64,000 nt of DNA, taken from positions 361,080 to 425,079 of the forward strand of contig JAWQEG010001384.1 in assembly GCA_033782935.1 (NCBI GenBank), written 5' to 3'. Below the pieces are notes generated by a model. The model made no database searches. It was not told the origin of the DNA and was given only the letters and a program-made list of their open reading frames with translations. Shown here one piece after another: positions 53,990-64,000 of this stretch; the first letter of the stretch is position 1; every line of letters starts with the position of its first letter. A program made the translations under genes and the position numbers. This DNA is from Petrolisthes cinctipes (Eukaryota > Arthropoda > Malacostraca > Decapoda > Porcellanidae).

Positions 53990-56580
53990 TTAGGGATCCA
54001 GGGTAGGATTAGGAAGGGGGTTAGGATAAGGATGGATTGGGTCAGGGATTGTGGATTGAGGATTAGGATTGGGGAGGTAATGATTGGTGATCCTATTTAT
54101 AAACGTGTCAAGAGTTGGGCTATTAACTACATGAGATGGGAGATGATTCCACTCTTGGATGCTGCAAGGAAAGAATGAGTGCCTAAATATATTAGTGCTT
54201 GTCTGGTATGTATGGTATTTTAAGTTGTTGCTGCCTCTAGTGGATCGTATACTTGTAGGGTGTAGATATGTGTCTTTGTCTATGTCAACTAACTTGTTTG
54301 TGATTTTGTATATCATCTGTTGTCTGTGTATCTGTATTCGTGTTACTAATGGGTCTAGTTTCGTGTCTTGTTTAAGCAAAGTGACTGATGTAGTGTGTCT
54401 GTAATCACGTCTGGCCGATCTTGCAGTTTTGTTTTGTATGGACTCTAATTTATTGATATTATTGTAAGTGTGTGGGTCCCAGACGGTGTCGCAATACTTT
54501 AAATGTGGCTGAACGAAAGTGTTATATGCAATAATTTTGATGTCTGTCTTACACCTGCTGAGGTTCCTGCGCAAGAACCCCTACTAGCTTTGGCCCTGAT
54601 GCTACCTATGTGTGTGTTCCACCTCATGTCCGCTGAGATTTGGATGCCCAAGTATTTGTGGGAAGTGACTGTGTTGAGGTTGGTGTTGTGTAGTTGGTAT
54701 GTATATGGAATGGCATTATGGGCACAGGTAAAACGGATGTGATGGCATTTGTCTGGTCTAAATGTCATCTGCCACTTGACTTCCCAGTCTTCAAGTGCAG
54801 TTAGGTCGTCCTGTAGTCGAAGGCAGTCATTCCTATCTTTAATCGGTCTGTAAACTAAGCTATCGTCTGCAAAGAGTCTAGTGGTAGAGGAAAATGAGAG
54901 TGGGAGGTCATTAATGTATGAAAGGAAGAGAAGGGGACCCAGGACAGTGCCCTGGGGTACCCCAGAGGTAACAGGAACAGATGGAGACTGACTACTGTCA
55001 AGAACTACACGTTGCTTTCTGGTAGTCAAGAACGTTATAATCCAGTGAAGAAGTTGTCCCTGTATGCTATAGAATTCTAACTTGTGTAGTAGTCTTTGGT
55101 GAGGGACTTTGTCGAAGGCTTTGGCAAAGTCTAATACTATGGCGTCAACTTGTCTAATTTTTGTGTCATTGAGGGACTGCAAGATGTCATGAGTAGTTAC
55201 CAGTAGCTGCGTCTCACACGAGCGTTTAGGCCGAAAACCGTGTTGGTTGTCAGTCAGTATATTTTGCCTATCAAAGTGGTCCATCATATGTCTATGAATT
55301 ATGTGTTCTAAAATTTTGCAGGGGACTGAGGTAAGTGAAAATGGTCTATAATTAATGGGAAGGGTTCTGTCTCCGGATTTAAAAATTGGGTTCACATTTT
55401 CCAAAAGCCAGTCTTGAGGGAGTTCACAGGTCAGTAAAGTCTGTGAGAATATAACCTGCAGGACAGGGGCAAGAACGATAACGTTAGTCCTCAATATCCT
55501 GCAGGGTATATTGTCTGGTCCAGTCTCTTTGTGTATGTCTACCTCAGATTAAAGTTTCTCAATTCCTTGGGTGTTTATATGAATGGGAGGGATAGGTGGG
55601 TGTGATGGTGTTGGCATGTCTGGTAAGTGTTCATGTTCATGGGTAAAAACGGACTGGAATTGTGTGTTAAGGGCGTTGGCTTTGTCTTGTGGGTGTGTAA
55701 CCACGGAATTGTTGTGTAGTAATGTTGTAATACCGGTCGAGTCTTGTTTGCGTGCTTTAAAAAAGCCGAAGAAGTTTTTGTGGTTTTGTGTGTTGTCTGC
55801 GAGGAAAGTGGATGTGTATTTAGTTTCTGCTTGTTTAGTTTCTTTCTGTAGTGTTTTCTGTATATTTTTGTATTCTAACCAGTGTTCTGTATCGTTGTAC
55901 CGTTTTGCTCTGTTGTATGCCTTTACCTTGTTTCTGTGTAGTCTTTTTAATTTTCTATTGTACCATGGTAATGACCGGTTATGTGTGATGGTTTTCGTGG
56001 GTATGTGCTTGTCCATTGTGTAACGTATAAAGTCACGAAGTCTGGTCGAGTTTGTTTCCACAGAACTGGCCATTGGGTCTGAGTCAAGGAACGAGTCACG
56101 AATTCAACTAAGTCTTGGGTAATGCCACCCATGTCAGCTCTGTTGTACATGTAAATTGTCCTGGGTAATTGTTTTTGTGTTGTTGGCTTGATGTTTGCGT
56201 CAATGAGTACCATCTCATGGTCACTAAGACCAAGTAGTACTCGTGTCCGTGTAATTAAGGATATGTTGTTTGTGAGAAATAAGTCTAGTATGTTGGATGT
56301 GACCCCGTGTCTTATGTTAGGATTATGTCTTTCTACACTGACTTGTGTGCGTGTTGGTTCGAGTACTGTTTAAGTAAGTGAGTGGGTGTTAATTATGTCA
56401 ATGAAATTTTTATGTAAGAGTTTCCTATCAGTCTGTAATAGTAAGTAGCCTTTATGAGTGGAATTGTTCAGTGTCGCCTGTGCTGTCCAGTTTATGTCGG
56501 GAAAGTTAAAGTCACCAGCCAACCATATATTTTTGGAGGGATCAATTTTAGATAAACAATCGTCAAGGGTCGGCAGGTAT
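53990..56580 (-). pseudogene. CR1/L2-like LINE endonuclease C-terminus and reverse transcriptase
   Basis: From 56580 the endonuclease continues (GDFNFPDINW; later LGLSDHEMVLID) with a stop near 56370. The next frame (56073-55549) has the linker with SLPWYNRKLKRLHRNKVKAY. RT (55494-54499) shows YRPFSLTSVPCKILEHII, NQHGFRPKRSCETQLL, LDFAKAFDKVPH, GVPQGTVLGPLLF and the catalytic LFADDSLVY. A frameshift near 54550 leads to FVQPHLKYCDTVWDPHTY and a C-terminus to 53990. Two stops and two frameshifts inactivate it. Confidence 0.85.
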
Positions 56581-56582
56581 TC

Positions 56583-57812
56583 TTAGTTTGAATTTGGGGG
56601 ACGATAAAAGGATCCTATAATGAGTGTCCCGCAGCCCTGTATCTGTAATTTAGTCCATATAATTTCAGAGTCCGCGTTCAGTTCGGTGGCTGGGGTCGCA
56701 ACTAGTCCTGGCTTTGTCGCAGTTAGGACTCCGCCATGTTTATCGTCTATTCTGTCCTTCCTGTGTAGGGTCATATTATATGGACTGTCCGTCGGGAAGA
56801 TTTCACTGTCCTGGATGTCAGGTGTGAGCCAGGTCTCTGTCCCTATAATAATGTCGGGGTCATAGGTCTGGAGGGTTTGGTGAAAGGCGGCTCTTTTGTT
56901 TATGATGCTGCGGAAGTTAATGATTAGGGTACGGAGGGAAGACAGTTTTATATGGCTGATGGAGTCGAGTGTGGTGTTGGTGGTAGAATGGGGTGTGAGG
57001 ATGGATGATCTATTGGGAATGGTGATTGGCCTTATGGAGAATGAGCGTGCACTATGGAGAGTCTGGATGGGTGTAGAATTGTTTGGGAGAGGAGGAGTGG
57101 ATGATGCGGAGTTAAGGGAAGTCATGTCTTGCTGTCGGTTTTGTGTAGGGGAGGAATTGTCTCTGTTGCGTTTACCTAAACGTCGGGTGATCCTATCTAA
57201 TGGTGGAGGTGTGTTGTGGGTTGTGGGTGGTGGTGAAGATGAAGTGGTGGTGTCTAGTAGACTGAATCTATTGGTGTGGTGTATTGGGGAGTGAAAAAGG
57301 GAGGATGTAAAAGTGGGCGCACCACAGTCCCACGAAAGGCTCCGACCCTCCAATCCGTCAAACGCCGCAGTGAAGCCCCCAACACAGCTGACATGATACC
57401 AGCCAGCATGCTGGGAAACCTCACAGCAGCGGTCGCACTGGATGGCCCGCTGGCCCCATTTGACCACCCGTCGGCACAGCTGACAGGGGTACTTTAGGGC
57501 GCGGGGGCCAGTGTTGATCAGAGCCCCTGTGTCTCTACACAACATAAGGAGCAACAGGGCACCCCGAAAATTGCCGAGGCAAGCCACCTTTAATCCTTGA
57601 GGGCCCCTAGGAGTGCCCAGGTTCCCAAACAGGTGTGTGTATAAGGAGGTGTGGGTGTAGATGTCTGGTGTTAGTGAGTCTGGTGTGTTGGTATGTGTGC
57701 AGCCAGTGTTTTTATTGTCAGTGTTGTAGAGTATTAAAACTAGTGAGCAATATGTGTAGAATATTGTTAGTGTACATGTGTATGTTGTTTTGTGTGGGGT
57801 GTGTCTGTACAT
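56583..57812 (-). pseudogene. CR1/L2-like LINE N-terminal frame: PHD-like finger and endonuclease start
   Basis: 409 codons ending at a stop at 56583. A Cys/His-rich module, YPCQLCRRVVKWGQRAIQC then DRCC...WYHVSC, is a PHD-like zinc finger. A Ser/Thr/Pro-rich linker precedes LIINFRSIINKRAAFHQTL, PDIIIGTETWL and HRKDRIDDKHGGVL, the start of an AP-type endonuclease that nicks target DNA. The domain continues in the same frame beyond the stop. Confidence 0.78.
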
Positions 57813-58309
57813 GTTTATAAAGCACTAATATAAATAGATAACACAAACTTACCCCTGTACCGAGACAGTCTGCACGGCTGCAGGAAGTAATAAAACGTAA
57901 ACAAACCCCTAACTTACGTCAGGGATCAGTTATATAAAAAAAGAAAATTTATAATGAAACCTATGAATTTAACTAAAAAGGATATATAAATTTTAAAAAG
58001 ATGATAAAATACACTAACAAAAAAAAACTGTATTATTAGAAATAGTGAAAATTGAGGGGTGGGTGACGGTGTTATGTTGAGGGAGGGTCTGTGTAAATTT
58101 AAAAAAACACTAAAATCTGTAATAAAAAGAAGGAAAAGATGACGTGAAATGACAGCCAGAATAAACAATCTCGATACTTATCTTGATGAAATGTGATGAT
58201 ATGAAGGGTTCGTTTGTTAATAAAAAAAAAGAAAGGATAGATGAGAAGGAAGACGGAGCTCGGGGAGGACACGTCCGGCTCCTGGGACCGCACAACAACC
58301 AAAACGTTG

Positions 58310-58478
58310 GAGGCCCAGTAAATATCATCGAGTTTGCTCATGTCAGCACCTTTATAGGCTCTAAGCCTCTTGAATTAGTAGATAACAAGAGGCTTCATTC
58401 GGCGGGTTCCAGTTGCAGTACAGGTGAAGAGAATGCTCAGTCTGTCCTTCGTCATTTTCACTCCTGGTGCCTGTTTTT
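58310..58478 (-). pseudogene. Tigger/pogo-like transposase, N-side of the DDE domain
   Basis: Minus frame KQAPGVKMTKDRLSILFTC, then TATGTRRMKPLVIY, a stop, FKRLRAYKGADMSKLDDIYW. This is the block that precedes the DDE centre in Tigger/jerky proteins (KxxKDRxTxLxCxNATGxxKLxPLVIG). It continues at 53925 after the inserted LINE. Confidence 0.78.
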
Positions 58479-58496
58479 TATTTTTGTGTATGATCT

Positions 58497-58745
58497 AATA
58501 TGTACCCACCTTGTTTAATAAAATCTTGTGCAATGGCAGGGAATAGAGACCCAATATAAGAGAGACTGGACAGCCGCCATCTTTGTCCACTTTGTATTTC
58601 CGCAATACCTCTCACGTTAGTATAGAAAAAATCTACAAGTTGCTGGATACTATCAGCTAGTAATCTCCTGCTGACATTCGTGGGTAAAATATTGACGAAA
58701 ATTGCATTCTTTCCATATACAGGTATATATTTTTCAATACTAAGA
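58497..58745 (-). other. Unassigned open frame, 80 codons
   Basis: The minus frame reads IPVYGKNAIFVNILPTNVS, RRLLADSIQQLVDFFYTN, VRGIAEIQSGQRWRLSS and LSYIGSLFPAIAQDFIK without a start codon and stops at 58497. A good splice donor (AAC|gtgaga) lies inside after FFYTN. I do not recognise it. It could be part of the Tigger element or a separate transposon gene. Confidence 0.3.
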
Positions 58746-59637
58746 GATACCTGCTATTATAAATCCTATTATACGTCATGTAGGCGTTATTTTAATTAAA
58801 GCATAAGATAGGACGTGACGAGTTGCGAGACGACGCTACTAATGCCGTGTTATTATCGTCCAAGCGTCGGCTTGGGGTGCCAAGCGGGCTTGGAGCAAGC
58901 ACTTTCTGACGACAAAAACAGACATGATACGTGGAGCCGAACAACTGGTTTGCCGAAGGTGCCGAACCAAAATAATAGCCGAAAAATTATCATATGACGG
59001 AATCGTCATATCATTGCTTCAGGAAAGCAAAACCTAGCCTTTATGTTGGCAGAATTACAGGAAAATGACATGCCACCTTTTTTAAGGTTAGTATGAAATC
59101 AATTCTCAATTATATTATTAATCAAGGAGCCAGATTATGCAAAGAATGAAATATGTGTCCTTATTTTCGTTAAAATACATTGGGAGTCGTGATTGTCACC
59201 TTTATCCCCGATTCCAAGTTACAATGATAATTACCAAAGTTATATGTTACAATTACAGGTCCATGCCACCGGCCATTGATAATGAGATGAATATGAATGC
59301 ACTGGTGCAGTCTGCTCTTCTAGTATCAGGTGAAAGGTAATTACAGTACAGTATTAATCTTTTCCCTGAAAGGACCATTGCCAAGGTTATTAATGACAGA
59401 CCTGTTTTAAGGTATTTTTCATTGGTAACTTTATGAATGTTGTTAATAGGATATTTGCTTACATCTAACATACCAGAGCTACCTGTAAGGTAGGCCTACT
59501 GTCATTTATTTCTTAATGTTCATTTATCTAAAGTATTGCATCCAGATTTAATCAACAGATCCTGACTTACTTAATCTTACCTCTATGTAAAGTATTACAT
59601 CCAAAAATAATCTGCAGTCCTTGACTTCTAACCTAAC
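58746..59637. other. No gene seen
   Basis: Short frames only. The phrase AGTATTGCATCCA...TAATC is repeated at about 59534 and 59590, a small local duplication next to the LINE C truncation point. Confidence 0.45.
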
Positions 59638-60323
59638 TCGAAGTGCCTTCGATGTTGCTAATAGAGACGTCATTTTGGATCAACTGGTTGACTTTGGGAT
59701 AAAGGGTAATCTACTATGGTGGATTCGGGGCTACCTGAGTAACAGGACCTCCAGTGTGTTTTTCAGTGGTGCGCTCAGTCCTTTGCGCAGTTTTCATCTT
59801 GGTACGCCTCAAGGGGGTGTTCTCAGCCCATTGTTATTTAATATTTTGATGCATTGGTTGCTCACTTCTCTCCCTGATATTCCAGAAACTACAATTACAT
59901 GCTATGCTGATGATATCTGTGTTCATTCTACCACACCAAGGGATCTCCAGCGGTTTCTTGACTCCTTCTTTGTGGCCTCCTCTCACTGTGGCATTATTGT
60001 TTCCCCAGATAAGAGCAGAATATTCACCTGCCGCCTTCCTCAAGCTCGGCCAGTGTTCACCATTGGAGGGACTGTCATTCCCATGTGTTCCCAGTACCGC
60101 TACCTGGGATCGCCAGTCAATATTTGGCCGATTGTCCCTGCCAGACCTCAAGACCATCCCATTGTCCAGGACTTATTGGGTCGTCTCCATCGCCGACTTA
60201 CACCACTTCAATGGCTCTCTAACAACTCCTTGGGCATCTCCATCCCAGTAGCCAGGACCATCTATATTGCTTTTATCCGTTCAGTTCTTAATTACCTCTC
60301 CTCTGCTTTGATTCAACTTCCTA
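59638..60323 (+). mobile_element. I-like LINE copy C, RT part (5' truncated)
   Basis: Starts abruptly at a position equivalent to 38472 in copy B (SAFDVANRDV). It includes LGTPQGGVLSP and CYADDICVHS without a stop and ends at CTTCCTA, where the IS630-like element is inserted. The sequence resumes at 63035. Confidence 0.88.
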
Positions 60324-62571
60324 TAGTCAACCACCAGGAAACTGGCGGTTTAGGTGGGGCAGCAGCGGGGATTTCCCCCCAAGCAGTGCTGCCACATCTG
60401 GCTTTCCAACCCACATGACTCTGTCAAAAACCATACCAAATGGCAACGTTTTTGTATAGTGTTGCACTGATTCTATAAATATAGTCTTTAAATGGTGAGG
60501 GCAGGGTCAGGAAAATAATGAGGTCAATTAAGTCACTTCTCCTTTAGACTCAACAATGGAAGGAACACCCCCTGCTCACCACCCACACTGGCTCCATAGT
60601 CGTGAGAAGGAAATAATTTTCTATGTAAATTCGTACTTTACAGAAGAAAAGATTAACAGAGGACCACTGATCTCGCCATCAAAGATCCAAGAGCGCACAG
60701 CAAAAGCCACCAAAGTAAGTAAAAGGACGGCCCAATGGGTTTGCAGTAAAATAACCAAGAAGAACCAGAGCAGCCCGAATTTTCATCCCCCAAAAGGAAG
60801 CAGTGTGTACGGACAAAAGCAAAGACTAGAAGGAACAACAGATCAGATGGCAAAGTCATTAATAGCCAGACAGATATTAGACACTCCAGCACAGCTGTCC
60901 TTCCTTCCTTCTCTACACACACACACACACAAACAGACTAATTAACTACTTGATCTGACTGAGATCATTTTCTCACTCTCCAACATACATACACACGTAC
61001 ACAGAGTCACCCTCGCTTGACCAATCTCCAATGACATCTCTCTGCTTCAAGTTGTGGTAAGAGGATATAGCAGAAACCATTAACCCCTTCCTCCTCTCTC
61101 TAGTTTCACAGAGAGAGAGAGAGAATGGGAGAATAAATGAATAAGGAATAAATAGGGAGAGAAGAGGAGTAGGCAGACATACAGAATTAGATTGACCATT
61201 CACAGGCAACAGTTGTCACTCTAGCTATTTCTGTAAACTATTGAGTTTGAAATGTATATAAGCAGAGGAGGTACACTAGGATTCAGGATACTTAACACTG
61301 ACTCCCTAAGGGCTATAAACTGTCTCCATAGAGAGAGACACAATACCATATAAGACAAGGCACATCAATATAATTCCCTGTATAGATATAAGTATATAGT
61401 AATAAATTAAGCCTTAAGAAACTTGTGAAGTCAATTACTTAAGAACACCACAACGCCGAGCTCGCTACCTAATACAGCAACAACAACAACAACAACAAGT
61501 ACTACTACAACTCCAGAACAAGGTACTGTATCAGATCCTGAACGAGTTAAAGCCTTAGAGGACTGGTACAAGTGCACAGCAGTTGTCAGGAACATCGATG
61601 ATTTTGACAAACATGTGTTGAGAAGAACTGTACTGGAATTTTATGAGAGAAATGAGGCTCCGACAGTACACAGAGCAAATGATGAATTTAAGAAAAAAAA
61701 CTCCTTCACCGGAAGTGATGAGACACTGCGAAGGATTCTTCATGATATCAGATTTAAATTTGCAAAGATAAATAGGAGCAAAGGACGGGTTTGTTGAGAA
61801 TGCAGAGTTAATCATCCAAGCAAAGAATGACGGCGACTACCATAATCAAATGAATTCGCAAGTGTTTGAAAAATGGTTCAACACTCAGTTACTGCCTAAC
61901 ATATTACCCAACTCCGTTATTGTAATGGAAAATACACCATTCCATTCTGTGCGACGGGAGAAAATGCCAACCACCAACTGGACAAAGTCACAGTTATGGG
62001 ATTGGCTTGTGGCGAAAGGTGTTAAGCTCAGTGAAAATTTATTAAAATATGAGCTGTACAAACTTGCAAAGAAGCATTCGAATGGCAAAAAGTATCGGAT
62101 CGATACTATTGCCCAGGAAGCAGGACACAGAGTCGTCAGACTGCCACCATATCACTGCCAACACAACCCTATAGAACTGATTTGGGGTCAAGCAAAATCA
62201 TACATAGGGAAGAACACCTTCAAAATGGCTGACCTCAAACCTCTTGTTAAAGAAGCTGTAGGTCATATCACGGCACAAAACTGGATGGCAGTACAACATG
62301 CTGAACGTCTGCAAGATGAGGATGCAAGACGTGACATAGCAGTGGACCATTATACAGACAGATTCATCATCAGCCTCTCAGACAGTTAAGATGAAGAATT
62401 GTCAGAGTAAACACCAGACAGAGGAATAGGCCTCAGGGGGAAACCTCTAGATAAAAAAAAACGCGCCTTAACTTTTACCTCTGAGGTGGTGTGGAAATAA
62501 AGTTGATGCTAAAAAAAAATATATATAATAAGAAAATGTTCACCACGTACAAAATCGTGTCAAGTCTTCCT

Positions 62572-62608
<37 letters not shown>

Positions 62609-63034
62609 AAGTCATAGCCCTTCCCTACTTACACCTGCCATTAATCCTTACCTCATCCTACCCGGCACCCTACCCAACGATTTAAGGAGTTCCCTCCCCT
62701 CCCCCCAACACACACACAAGGGAGGTAAAAGGAAGGGGTATGAACAAATTATAAATAAATGTACAAATAGTAAACAGACGTAAAAATAATAATAATAAAA
62801 AAATGGATAAAAATTCAGAAGCACATCACTATGCAGAGGAACATTACTATGCACAGGGACATACACATAAAATACAGATGAAGAAAGAGTAGGCTAAGGG
62901 GGGGAGGGAGGAGATTCAGGTGAGGGACTGCTAGTCTACTGCCCTGGGCAATCCCATTTTCACAGACTAGATGTGGCAATGCTGCTTCGGGCGGCTACCC
63001 CAGCTACACCCGCCAGTTTCCTTGTGGTTGACTA
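60324..63034 (+). mobile_element. IS630/Tc1-like DNA transposon in LINE copy C
   Basis: TIRs of about 65 bp start TAGTCAACCACCAGGAAACT and end with the complement TTTCCTTGTGGTTGACTA. Removing it and one TA gives the LINE sequence CTTCCTAGGGCTACTC seen in copy B, so the target duplication is TA (60322-60323 and 63035-63036), as in the Tc1/mariner/IS630 superfamily. Confidence 0.85.
60556..62389 (+). pseudogene. IS630/Tc1-like transposase, deleted
   Basis: An N-terminal helix-turn-helix region (REKEIIFYVNSYFTEEK...KVSKRTAQWVC) opens at 60556. After a repeat-rich gap, 61540-61797 gives DDFDKHVLRRTVLEFYERNE and FTGSDETLRRILHDIRF. The segment with the first catalytic Asp is missing. 61800-62389 then gives VIVMENTPFHSV, where Glu replaces the usual second Asp, and LPPYHCQHNPIELIWGQAKS with the third acidic residue. 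The frame also shifts near 61795. The protein cannot be catalytic. Confidence 0.8.
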
Positions 63035-64000
63035 TAGGGCTACTCTGGAAACTTTAGAAAAATTTCAGAATAGAGCAATGGGAATAATTCTCGGCTGTCC
63101 AATGTCGACCAGGATAGTGAACATGCAACGTGAGTTGCGTCTTCCCCCATTAATCGAGAGAATTTATTGTAATGTTACTTGCTTCACTGCCAAGTCCCTC
63201 CATTTCCCACATATTTCACCCCATTACTCTCAGTTAGTCAGGACTTCTCTTAGACCAAACTCACCTGTCCCTCCCATACTGCCTGCTGGACGTACTCTTA
63301 TAAGGTCTGTTTCCTCTATGCTCCGTAGTCTTAATATAGATATAATGGTTGCAGACGTCCCCCCAGGGCCTCCTCCATGGATGCTACCAACACCTGATGT
63401 GAGCTTCACACCTACTTTCAAGTCGGAACTACCTTCTCTACAGCGGCAGTTGGCTCTGGAACACATAGAAACAGTGACTTCCTCCATCACAGATCCATAC
63501 TGCCTCTACACTGATGGCTCATTGCAGGTGAATGGTGCAGCAGGTTCTCGCCTGACCTGGAGTCACCTCCAGGGGGCTGGGTTGGCAGTCGCCTCTGTAA
63601 GCACTCTAGCTCAACATTATGTGAACTGTATGCCATTCTGGATGCTGTTAGTCTTGTTTGTCAACGTGGAGTGAATGCTGCCATTTTTTGTGACTCCAAA
63701 CCTGCCCTTCATTCTCTCTCTAGTGTTCAGCCAACACACTCTACTGTTATTCAGCAGATTTTATCGTTTTTGGCCTTATTGCGTCATCGTAACTTGACTG
63801 TCAAATTTTTATGGGTGCCATCCCATGTAGGTTTACGTCACAATGGTACAGTTGACAGACTCGCAAAGGAAGCCTGCCATCTGCCTCCTCGTGGTGTTGG
63901 ACGTCCTCTCTCCCTGACATGCTACCTTTCTAGAGTTCGCTCCCCCGCTTTCCTCCCTGTACGGCGACCTAGGGAAGCAGAGAGGCCCTTCAGCATCTCC
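63035..64000 (+). mobile_element. I-like LINE copy C, RNase H part (runs off the window)
   Basis: Continues from 60323: LETLEKFQNRAMGIILGCP, YCLYTDGSLQ, then an 11-nt loss near 63546 that shifts the frame. Later IFCDSKPA and WVPSHVG remain recognisable. It is cut by the window end, so the 3' terminus is unseen. Confidence 0.88.

Larger units (their letters stand above)
53926..58305 (-). mobile_element. CR1/L2-like LINE, nested in the Tigger gene
   Basis: Minus-strand element whose 3' end carries a short tandem repeat (TTCAAG)n at 53926-53943 in place of poly(A), as in CR1/L2-type LINEs. It encodes a zinc-finger/endonuclease frame and an RT. Its insertion separates two parts of one Tigger transposase. 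The exact 5' end near 58305 is inferred from that split. Confidence 0.72.

Overview
The window is eukaryotic, intron-bearing DNA that consists almost entirely of transposable elements. Three points suggest an arthropod, most likely a decapod crustacean: the element mix (DIRS, I-like, RTE-like and CR1/L2-like LINEs, an envelope-bearing Ty3-type element, Ginger, Tigger and Tc1/IS630), the very abundant AC, AG and AT microsatellites, and the spliceosomal introns of 70-120 nt. That placement is inference from family content, not from a search. The only convincing host gene is the 3' end of an axonemal dynein heavy chain on the minus strand (exons at 45121-45260 and 43242-43448). Its last intron holds a tetranucleotide-rich satellite and a TTAA MITE.

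Layout. 1-1395: fragments of an LTR-retrotransposon pol. 1396-8146: a nearly complete DIRS-type tyrosine-recombinase retrotransposon on the minus strand with a spliced gag and pol. 8465-9323: a decayed LTR-element gag. 10054-13221: a DNA transposon with long terminal inverted repeats and a broken zinc-binding transposase-like protein. 13656-15140: an RTE-like LINE remnant. 15616-20415: copy A of an I-like LINE with internal deletions. 20427-24566: microsatellites, MITEs and a small LINE fragment. 24567-30665: a large imperfect palindrome built on a Tc1-like remnant, with a second, internally deleted DIRS copy inserted in the transposase reading frame. 30666-33842 and 40661-40696: a Ty3-type endogenous retrovirus-like element with an F-type envelope, split by LINE copy B (33855-40648), which itself carries a 1149-bp solo LTR in its 5' UTR. 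42190-45260: dynein 3' end and satellites. 45614-47439: a Ginger-like integrase gene fused to a spliced OTU cysteine-protease domain. 47443-50674: a foldback element. 52640-58478: a Tigger/pogo transposase split by a CR1/L2-like LINE. 59638-64000: LINE copy C, split by an IS630/Tc1-like transposon.

Few genes here work together in the operon sense. The main logic is nested insertion, and several target-site duplications and empty sites fix the order of events (solo LTR into LINE B into retrovirus-like element; DIRS into Tc1; LINE into Tigger; IS630-like into LINE C). LINE copy B has two long uninterrupted ORFs and a perfect 12-bp target duplication, so it is the youngest and least damaged LINE in the window. 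Nearly all other transposon genes are broken by stops, frameshifts or deletions.
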